A stretch of DNA of 64,000 nucleotides. Origin: Triplophysa rosa. Lineage: Eukaryota > Chordata > Actinopteri > Cypriniformes > Nemacheilidae. The stretch covers positions 13,394,948 through 13,458,947 of the forward strand of contig NC_079912.1 in the NCBI RefSeq assembly GCF_024868665.1, in the 5' to 3' direction. The notes beneath the pieces are model-generated. The model made no database searches and was not told the DNA's origin. It saw only the letters and a list, made by a program, of their open reading frames with translations. Of the stretch, positions 55,861 to 64,000 are shown in pieces. The position numbers and the translations under genes are program-made. Numbering within the stretch: position 1 is the first letter of the stretch; each line of letters starts with the position of its first letter.

Positions 55861-58800
55861 ACGTGGGTGGAGTGTTATTTGGGGGGGGGAGTGTGCGCAA
55901 GTTGTGTGTGCGGATGAGTGTTAGATTACATCATCTGGTTCGGACGTCTCCTGTAGTTCTCAGTGACCTTCTGTTTGTAGCTTAGGAATCTCTGCACTGT
56001 GATCCCTTATGTGTGTCCTGGAGTTGTACGGCAGAAGCAGGAGATGCATCTGACATGTGGGACAGAGATTAACATGATATGAGCAAGGTGAAGGACATTT
56101 TATGCAAAACAGAAACTAAAGAAATACTTTACTTCATGTCGTTTTAAAGCTATATGATGTTGTTTTGTCTCTGAAACACAAAATGAGAATTTTAAAGAAT
56201 ACACTGTTTTATTATTTATAATAAAGTTTATAATGTTTAGTCTGTCAGGCGCCACAACAAACAATAAAACCCCACAGGACTCATCCAATATAATCTATAA
56301 ATCATCAAAATCCATACAATAGCTTTTTTGTAATTAACAGTCATTACTCATTCTCAGATTATTAGTGTGACTCAGTATGCTCATATTTGGCGCTTATGGC
56401 ACGTTTTAATGTCATTATGTTTGTTACTGATATTCATACCATGCATGAATCATGCAAGAGCATTCATAAATTATTTCAAAGTCTCACATAATTTATTGTA
56501 CTTAAATGAAGCCGTTATGAACATTTGCAATATAGCTGGTCAATTATTAATTGGTCAATATGTACTGTCATTTTATTTTAAAAAAATGACATATTGGAAG
56601 GAGTCTAAATATATATATTTTTAATTTTCTGTAACTCAGAGGAAATAAAACCATACGGTATTTGTTTTATATTTGAACTGAAAACATAACTTCTCTATAA
56701 TTTACATTCATGGGTCACTAGATTGTCACATCTTCCGTATTAATCCGAGAGCTGTAGGTGTTTTATCAGTTCCACCCTGTAACAACGAACAGAACTGAGA
56801 AATGCCGGGCTGAATGGTTAAACCCATAAACATGCTGTAGTATTGGCAGAGATGCAGTGTTGTCTGCAGGATGCTGTTGTGTGCAGCTCCCCCTGAGCTC
56901 TTGTGTCTGTCCCCTCTGACTCCAGCCATTAATCAAACTCCCCACAGTCAGACCTGCATAATCCAAACCAGAGCTGACGACATGTGCAGCCCCCCCAGCT
57001 CCTACCCAGAGGAGAACACAGGACAAATGAAGAGAGGAGCAAAGAGGAGAAGACAAGAAACGAGAGGACAGAAGAGAAGAGAAGATGAGACAAGAATTAA
57101 AAATAGATCCATAATCATAATTTTAGTGCTACTTTTGTTGTTAGACATTATTGTTTGACAATAATTATTTCCTGAAAAATATACGTATTATTTTAAACTA
57201 CACTATTTGCTGATAACATCAGCATGGAATGACATCCACACTGACCATAATGTCACATTTCCAAGTTAAACAGGATTTTTAACAAGAATTTCTAGTGTGG
57301 AGCTTGATTTAATTCATCAGGAATGTATTAGATCATGAAAAGTGGTCTCTGTATGACAGGTGGTTAAAGGGGGAGGATTAAACATAAATATATGGGCGCA
57401 GTCATCCAACAAGGAAAGTCGTTCCAGAAGTAAAGAAAGATTACAAAGACAAACTACGTTATCTATTAATTAACACACTGATCAACACACATTGAGGCTA
57501 AAATAATCATCTAAAAGACAAACCATACCTTTTATTTTCCTCATCTACCAATGATTAATAGGAAATCTCAAACGTATGTTATTCCAAAGCATTGATTTCT
57601 CATAAGGCATACAATGCTAAGTGTTCAGCTAACAATCAAACTCGTTTTACACTATCACAATCTCTTTACTGTATTGGCACCTGCCAGTCTAGACGTAGAA
57701 ACTTTTCAACCCTTTCCCATTGACAGAACAGACCTTTAAAACAAAGATTAAATTACTTATTCACTGACTATATTTGGCACAACGATAGCAGACATAAACT
57801 AGCCTTTCTTATAATTGCTAACACTTAATTCTGACCAAAACTGACTCATTCATAATGTGACCAATCAAGAAGAAAATGTCGGAAGACAAAACACGTTTCA
57901 CTTACACAAGCTTATAGATACTCAAGTTATGGCAAATTGTTCATGGATATTGTTAATGAAAGGGGGTAGGGTCGACACTGCCCCCTACTGGAAGGCATTG
58001 GTTGGACAGTAGGAGAACACGAGCCGTTTATATGAGGCGCATGCCATAGAGGTAAGGTAATCTCATCACTACATCACACACAAACAGGTCTGATAGCATC
58101 ACAAAATCTGCTCAGTCTGTCTCCAGAAGTGCATATTTAAGATGCAGTGTAGATAAGCCGTCAGCTCTAAAACAAATGAGGAAAAATAACAATTAGGTAG
58201 ATAAAACAGACAGACTGGAGTAACAATACATTTGACAGCACAAACTGATCCCTGAAAGAGTAAAACAAGGCGTTTCGAGCGGCGGAACAACAAGACGTTT
58301 CGAACAGTCTTCTGTTTTGCAGCGAACACAGCCACGTGGGATCTTTGTTAAGCGCACAAAGACATACTGTATGCGTTTATTGTTCAAAATAAAAAGTGAC
58401 TGCATAGATTCTGTTGCTTTGTGTTATGCAGTAGAAAAGTCCCTGTTGTGCGTCACGTACACAGATTCTGATATAGACAAATAGGACAAATAGGCTACCT
58501 CCAATCAGAAATAAATAATGCTCCGTAATCCATCACACATCTATGACCACTGCAAGGATTACATATCGGCTTGCTATACAATCACAAGCATGAAGAACAT
58601 AAACACAGATGCACACATCCACACACAAGCTCAGCAGGGAAGCAGTGTGCTCTTCTTAGCAAATACTGTATCAGTGCTCACTGCACCCTCTCGTCTGGGT
58701 TATTCTGCCTAATCCCATCACAAGACAAATCCCCTTTAGCCAAACACACACACAAATGCACAAAAGTCCATTAACACAGATAACAGGTTTGCAAAACCGA

Positions 58801-58879
58801 AACCCACTCAGTCAGACAGCCGCGGCTGCACCAAAATGCAAAATAGATGCAGCACTGTTGGGGAGATACATGCCATCTT
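55861..58879. other. long noncoding stretch with regulatory patches
   Basis: No gene was recognised in about 3 kb. 56750-57080 is GC-balanced with CCAGCCATTAATCAAACTCC and may be a conserved element. A consensus CTCF motif lies at 57977-57991. The remainder is AT-rich or mixed unique sequence. Confidence 0.45.
57977..57991 (-). promoter_or_regulatory. consensus CTCF-type binding motif
   Basis: On the minus strand the 15-mer is CCAGTAGGGGGCAGT, matching all positions of the core consensus CCASYAGRKGGCRSY. CTCF is an architectural factor that anchors chromatin loops, so a site here could be a boundary or loop anchor. Occupancy cannot be judged from sequence. Confidence 0.5.
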
Positions 58880-59215
58880 TGTTTCGGAAGGTTTAATGTT
58901 GTGCCAGTGTCTGACGGAGAAGCCGAGTAAGAGCGGTGGATAGAGAGCGAGTGGGGGAGGAGAATAAATAGCTAAAAGAATAGAGTGAAGCTGAATGGTG
59001 CTCTATTTCGCCCTCGCTCCTCAATCAGGGGCCAGCGGGGGCCTCCACTTCTCCTCCTCCAGTCCTGCACTAGCGCTGACATGACACCACAGGGGTCACC
59101 AGGGGTTCTTCTGGGAGTGGAATGTAGCATGAAAACAATCCTTATACTCTCCGCACCAGCCAGAAGGGACATGGATGATATTACAATATCACAAGGCATC
59201 TAATGTGACCTATGA
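58880..59215. promoter_or_regulatory. candidate conserved noncoding element
   Basis: A GC-balanced repeat-free block contains GAATAAATAGCTAAAAGAAT next to a G/C-rich half with CCAGCGGGGGCC. Frames on opposite strands overlap almost exactly (58972-59203), typical of non-coding GC-rich DNA. No domain was recognised. Confidence 0.28.
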
Positions 59216-60005
59216 GTGAAAATCTGTTACTAAAACACAATGATAGAATATACTATAAATACAGACCCTATGGACTTATCTGTTTGATTTTTGTTAACTA
59301 GGAAGTGTGTCAATTTGCACTGCAAAACTTCATACATAATGACTTCAGTAATGCCACTATAACTGACTGTCCTCATATTCCAGCTATAGGTTGAGCCAAT
59401 GTTGCTGTGTTAGGCTGGTCGGGACACTCAAACAAACAAAGCCATGTTTTCATAGCATCACAAAGCCACATTCACAGAATGTTTACATTCTACAGTAACT
59501 TCTACAGTAACTATTTAAATATGTAACTTTTACTGCTGGAATAAGAAAAATATTCTTTACATAAAGATGTAAAGATACTTTAATATAATATTACATAAAA
59601 ATATTAAATCTGTTCCATGTGTTTCAAATTAATACTGTAAACACAAAATAACGGCACACTCAAAAGTTTAGTATATCCATCATTTCGGAAACAAGTCTTT
59701 GTCAAGGTTCAACTCAAACATTATGGAGAACATCATAAATAAAAAGCCATAATTACTTACGAGCCAAAGTAATGCCATCACAACTAATGTTGAATAATTA
59801 ATCAACACGCTTATATTAACAACCAAAAAATAGAGCAATAAAACACAATTTAATAGACTATGCAAGATCGCTTTAGCACTTTGTCTCGGCCAGCTCTGTT
59901 ACATCTGTCGTTTTTCATACATCGACAACCAAAAAATGGGGAAAGGGTTCAAGCTATACGTTTCAAGCTACTAACAAATATGAAAAAGAAAACTTAGTAC
60001 ACGTT
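59216..60005. other. AT-rich noncoding DNA
   Basis: No gene or repeat terminus was recognised. Confidence 0.5.
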
Positions 60006-60109
60006 AGGGCTGTGTATCGCCAACAATTTAACAATACGATACGCTTCCCGATACTGCTCAATTTTTAATTGCATTTCTCACATGACAGATTCAGAGCAAC
60101 ATTTTTGCC
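60006..60109. repeat. dispersed-repeat start (TAGGGCTGTGTATCG type)
   Basis: TAGGGCTGTGTATCGCCAAC followed by AACAATACGATACGC and CCCGATAC resembles the left end of a common fish repeat with 'TAGGGCTGTG' and repeated CGATA units. No matching right end was identified. Confidence 0.5.
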
Positions 60110-60557
60110 ATTCATAACTACTTATCAGTTAATCTGACAAATCAATGCAGTAGTAAATCAAAAAAGTAGTTTAGAGAATGAGTTTAAAGTTGCAAAAGAT
60201 CAAATCCTTATACAGAGGCCCTTCTAAAACAGGGTTTCTAGGCTACATCATATGCATGCGTTTTACATATAGACAATATGTATAACGAATAAATAATATA
60301 CTGTATATGCATAAACGCGCAGTCAGAGTAAATAGATTTAATTAAAAAAGAAATGTGTTGAATTGAAATAGATGACAGATTTCTAGATGTCAGATTTCGA
60401 GACATAATATTATAAATGTGACAGGTGCTGTAAGATTTAAACAGGTCTTTGCTCTTCACTTTCTATTACACGCACATTTACTCTGGCTCTTCCACGTCTT
60501 ACTTTTAAGTGCCATAGCTGGCTGAGATTTTAGCGGAAGTACGTCATCACCCTGCGT
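60110..60557. repeat. 448-bp duplicated block, copy 1 (left of gap)
   Basis: It matches 61680-62127 base for base except one site (G at 60535, A at 62105), at a constant offset of 1570 bp. It contains an identical 73-codon shadow frame in both copies. Near-identity across noncoding DNA implies a very recent duplication or two allelic copies placed in tandem. Confidence 0.97.
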
Positions 60558-61192
60558 CAGTGGTGTAAAGTATTGGAGTAAATGTACTTAGTTACTTTAC
60601 TTAAGTATCTTTTTGGCTACTTTGTAGTTGTACTGAGTATTAAAGATATTAGCAACTTTTACTCTCTACTTAACTACATTTTTGAACAAGTATATGTACT
60701 CTTTACTCCACTACATTTGTAATGACTAATGCAATTACACATTACATTTTGCATGCACCTATCTTATAATTAATATTGCCATTTACAGGGCAATGAAGGT
60801 ACTACAATCTTGTGGATTTTGCTCTAACTTACAAAAACTTGTCAACATGGCTTCTTTATATGAATATGAGTGCAGTATCAGGTAGATGTCAATCGCTGGC
60901 GGTTTACACACGGTTAGCCCTTACCCGCTATTTCTACAGTAATATATTGGCAACACTGTTGCCAGCTAGTTACTGTAGGTCACACATCTACAAAAGCTCT
61001 TATTTTTAAAACTAACTCTTCCTAAATGTGCTCTAAACATGTTTGCTCAAAATTTGACCATTGGTGGGACTATTGCCATGAAGTGATGTAAACCAGTAAA
61101 AAGAATGTATAGTATTTCAATTTTCAAAAGTGCTCTCACACTATATAGACAAAATATTAACCTATAGAATGAGTCGGACACAGAGAAATGAA
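60558..61192 (+). mobile_element. hAT-like non-autonomous element, left part (runs into gap)
   Basis: It starts CAGTGGTGTAAAGTATTGG and continues with AGTAAATGTACTTAGTTACT and TTTACTCCACTACATTTG, the terminus and subterminal repeats of a common teleost hAT family. The start coincides with the end of duplicated copy 1, after CCCTGCGT, the expected 8-bp target. The right end is not present; it is either in the gap or unassembled. No transposase frame is visible. Confidence 0.75.
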
Positions 61193-61679
61193 NNNNNNNN
61201 NNNNNNNNNNNNNNNNNNNNNNNNNNNNNNNNNNNNNNNNNNNNNNNNNNNNNNNNNNNNNNNNNNNNNNNNNNNNNNNNNNNNNNNNNNNNNNNNNNNN
61301 NNNNNNNNNNNNNNNNNNNNNNNNNNNNNNNNNNNNNNNNNNNNNNNNNNNNNNNNNNNNNNNNNNNNNNNNNNNNNNNNNNNNNNNNNNNNNNNNNNNN
61401 NNNNNNNNNNNNNNNNNNNNNNNNNNNNNNNNNNNNNNNNNNNNNNNNNNNNNNNNNNNNNNNNNNNNNNNNNNNNNNNNNNNNNNNNNNNNNNNNNNNN
61501 NNNNNNNNNNNNNNNNNNNNNNNNNNNNNNNNNNNNNNNNNNNNNNNNNNNNNNNNNNNNNNNNNNNNNNNNNNNNNNNNNNNNNNNNNNNNNNNNNNNN
61601 NNNNNNNNNNNNNNNNNNNNNNNNNNNNNNNNNNNNNNNNNNNNNNNNNNNNNNNNNNNNNNNNNNNNNNNNNNNNNNN
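61193..61679. other. assembly gap (487 N)
   Basis: An uninterrupted run of N. Apparent long frames across it on both strands are artefacts of reading N as X. The non-round length suggests an estimated size. Confidence 1.
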
Positions 61680-62127
61680 ATTCATAACTACTTATCAGTT
61701 AATCTGACAAATCAATGCAGTAGTAAATCAAAAAAGTAGTTTAGAGAATGAGTTTAAAGTTGCAAAAGATCAAATCCTTATACAGAGGCCCTTCTAAAAC
61801 AGGGTTTCTAGGCTACATCATATGCATGCGTTTTACATATAGACAATATGTATAACGAATAAATAATATACTGTATATGCATAAACGCGCAGTCAGAGTA
61901 AATAGATTTAATTAAAAAAGAAATGTGTTGAATTGAAATAGATGACAGATTTCTAGATGTCAGATTTCGAGACATAATATTATAAATGTGACAGGTGCTG
62001 TAAGATTTAAACAGGTCTTTGCTCTTCACTTTCTATTACACGCACATTTACTCTGGCTCTTCCACGTCTTACTTTTAAGTGCCATAGCTGGCTGAGATTT
62101 TAGCAGAAGTACGTCATCACCCTGCGT
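61680..62127. repeat. 448-bp duplicated block, copy 2 (right of gap)
   Basis: This is the partner of copy 1 and begins exactly at the gap edge. After CCCTGCGT it continues into GCATTTACTCG with no hAT terminus, so it represents the unoccupied site. Confidence 0.97.
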
Positions 62128-62134
62128 GCATTTA

Positions 62135-62350
62135 CTCGATTACATTTAGTTCACTTCCATAAGTGTATTTAACGTGCTCTGTTTTCACAACTTCACCTTG
62201 TACTTAATTTACTAAAAAAATAGTATTTCTATTTAAGGCTTCTCTTAAAAAGTACTAAAGACACATTTTTTTGCATATTAAGTACAAAATTAGTGTGGGA
62301 AAATAGAGCACTTTAAATACATTTTACATTTAAAATACATTTTATTGCAC
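62135..62350. repeat. dispersed AAGTRTACTT-type repeat, fragment 1
   Basis: CACTTCCATAAGTGTATTTA, ACGTGCTCTGTTTT, CTTGTACTTAATTTACTAAA and AAAAGTACTAAAGACAC align in order with the repeat at 63781-64000. It is noncoding and diverged. Confidence 0.55.
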
Positions 62351-62456
62351 TTTTTTCACCTGGGATATAAAACAGAACCCTCGGATTTTGTATGAATTGG
62401 ACCGTGACGAAGGCTTGTTGCCAAAAAGTTGAATATAATATACTTATTTACTAAGA
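62351..62456. other. short spacer
   Basis: AT-rich sequence between two repeats, nothing recognised. Confidence 0.5.
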
Positions 62457-63018
62457 CCTTGTCAACATTGATACATTTTCGTTTGAAAACCGAGTTTTCG
62501 TTTTAAGAACGCTCTTAGTGCACACTAGCATTTTCACACATTTTCCAAGTAACGTTACTGAAAACGCTTGCATCCATGTACTGTGCATGAGTAAAACATA
62601 AGTCACTTCAACCCGTGTCATTTCTTTTGCGTATTTACTTTCTGCCTTACTATAACGCAGTAAGGATGTTGCTGTAAGTAACACAAACTATAAAGTTGTG
62701 AAACTATCCTCGCGTTCTGCTGCCGAACAAGAACGGCGAGTATTTAAAAAATCTGTCTCCTAAAATGCTATACAAAGCATGTATGAACTGACAATAATGC
62801 TATCAAACTGGAGAGCAGCCAAAACATGGTGAAAAATGTCATAGTTTTTAAAAGCCTCTGTTTTCATCGTCCACACCACAACGCAAAAACAGGCATTTTC
62901 AAATGTAACCACTTTGGAGAGCGTTTTCATAGACAAAAACGCTGTCTAAGTGTGGACAGAAGGCTAAAACAGAGAAACATTTGCGTTTTCAAAGGAACAC
63001 CAATTCATGTGGACAGGG
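62457..63018. mobile_element. hAT-like MITE (CCTTGTC...GACAGGG termini)
   Basis: The left end CCTTGTCAACATTGATACAT then TTTCGTTTGAAAACCG mirrors the right end (GCGTTTTCAAAGGAACACC then TTCATGTGGACAGGG). Subterminal GAGAGCGTTTTCATAGACAA and TGTGGACAGAAGGCTAAAAC are typical of a widespread fish family. About 562 bp, no transposase; no clear target duplication. Confidence 0.8.
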
Positions 63019-63780
63019 CCCAGGTTGTTTTCTAACTTGCACATCTAAAAGGCGTGTTTGTTCCAATACACTGTATAGTATCACAGGATAAACAATTATT
63101 AAAGAGGCTCTTATGAGACTACATGTTCTTTAACATTCATATTTATTCAGTGATTCAGTTCCATTCCCGCTGTTGCTCTCAATTTCAGTTGAACAGTTCA
63201 ATCTTTTTGCATATTCCTGAGGTGTTAATGTATTACCAGTGAGAACTAACAGATGCCCACTGGTCAAACAAAAACCGGTCCAATAAAATCTGCACACGGC
63301 GTGCGGCTCATAGCACGCGCTGATGGAAGGAGCGGTAAGGCATGCTGCTTTGACGTAGCGCTGCGTTGTGCTGACGGCAGGAAAACATAGAGGAAACACC
63401 GAGTACACATTGTGCACACAGAGGAAACCTGATATTCCTGTTCCCAGTAGAGGACAGGCACCACGTGCACACACTGCACACAGTCTTGCAAACACTGTCC
63501 AATTTACTCACCATTCACACTCACACACACCTCATTTTCTTGTGTTAGTTGGGCGTCTCCGACATAAACGCTAGAACAAATACCTGAGCAGGACATACCA
63601 GAAAGATAATCTCTGATTGCATTTGCACCTGATGTAAAAGTGCATTTTTATTGACAAAAGCTTTAGGCACAAAAGCAATGTTACTAAGAAGTCTGCATGA
63701 CCATCCGCCTAGGGCAGGTTTATTTCCTCAGTTATGGGAAAATAGGTTTTGTAAAGCAAATGAAATTATTAGCAATGGGC
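63019..63780. other. noncoding DNA with a CpG-richer patch
   Basis: 63290-63380 is enriched in CG (GGCGTGCGGC, GCACGCGC, GACGTAGCGCTGCG). The 121-codon minus frame across it is Cys-rich with no domain. It may be a small CpG island or part of an unrecognised element. Confidence 0.4.
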
Positions 63781-64000
63781 ACTTGTACACTTGGATTGTG
63801 CACCAAGTACACTTTATTAAGTACACTTCCATGATGTACTTAAAGTGCTCTATTGTATAACATTCATTTTGTCCTTAATATATTAAAAACACAGTTTTTT
63901 TGTACTTCTGTTCAGGGTGTCTTAAAATTGTTTAAGTACACCAAGTTTAGTACACTTAGATCTTCTTAAGTTTATCTTAAGAAGTAGTAAACATTTTTTT
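63781..64000. repeat. dispersed AAGTACACTT-type repeat, fragment 2 (cut by window end)
   Basis: CAAGTACACTTTATTAAGTA, CACTTCCATGATGTACTTAA, AGTGCTCTATTG and later TAAGTACACC/AGTACACTTAG are repeated AAGTACACTT units. This is the same family as 62135-62350. It continues beyond the window. Confidence 0.6.

Noticed and set aside
61047..61739. Long frames of 183-212 codons on both strands
   Set aside because: They consist almost wholly of X from the N gap; there is no sequence to translate.
60238..62029. Identical 73-codon frames at 60238-60459 and 61808-62029 as a duplicated gene
   Set aside because: Identity is explained by the 448-bp duplication; the peptide has no domain and the surrounding noncoding DNA is equally identical.
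63130..63495. 121-codon minus-strand Cys-rich frame
   Set aside because: Three minus registers are open over the same CpG-richer patch, showing that base composition explains it.

Overview
This window looks like a 64-kb piece of a ray-finned fish nuclear genome, most likely a cyprinid or close relative (carp, goldfish or zebrafish group). That is inferred from AT-rich eukaryotic noncoding sequence, dinucleotide microsatellites and many short inverted-repeat DNA transposons. The commonest is a TTAA-bounded family whose ends read AAAGGGATAGTTCACCC and its reverse complement, which I associate with cyprinid genomes and the zebrafish Angel group. Nothing bacterial or viral is visible, and there are no operons, CRISPR arrays or ribosome binding sites.

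I could not support any protein-coding gene. The open frames are short, overlap on both strands, have no recognisable domains, and often lie inside repeats or run through the assembly gap. No tRNA, rRNA or known microRNA was recognised. The window is best read as intergenic or intronic sequence from a gene-poor locus. It alternates between transposon-rich AT-rich DNA and GC-richer, repeat-free islands that resemble vertebrate conserved noncoding elements. The main islands are at about 2.2-2.7, 6.4-6.7, 8.4-9.0, 10.4-10.6, 24.2-24.5, 30.6-31.3, 34.8-35.1, 39.7-40.0, 45.0-45.8, 51.7-52.0, 53.3-53.6, 54.2-54.7, 55.6-55.9, 56.8-57.1 and 58.9-59.2 kb. Several carry good transcription-factor motifs: paired RFX X-boxes at 45.7 kb, paired MEF2 sites at 55.6-55.8 kb, and an octamer at 39.8 kb. 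A consensus CTCF site lies at 58.0 kb. Conservation cannot be tested from one sequence, so these stay candidates.

Layout. 0-12 kb: unique DNA, a TC microsatellite, a CACATGTG palindrome cluster and two Angel-like copies. 12-21 kb: a 216-bp inverted-repeat element with a perfect 8-bp target duplication, a strictly 5-bp-periodic minisatellite split by a hAT-like insertion (17.6-18.6 kb), and two more Angel-like copies. 21-34 kb: mostly unique, with a head-to-tail pair of Angel-like copies at 29 kb. 33-45 kb: several palindromic elements, a promoter-like CCAAT/TATA/splice-donor stretch (42.34-42.42 kb) and an old dispersed repeat. 45-55 kb: RFX motifs, an L2-type LINE tail, more Angel-like copies and a GTGA/GA microsatellite. 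55-60 kb: mostly unique regulatory-looking DNA.

The clearest anomaly is at 60.1-62.1 kb. A 448-bp block occurs twice with one mismatch, on either side of a 487-N gap. Only the first copy is interrupted, exactly at its end, by a hAT-like terminus (CAGTGGTGTAAAGTA). This is best explained by two haplotypes, one carrying a transposon insertion, placed in tandem by the assembler. A true tandem duplication is the alternative.
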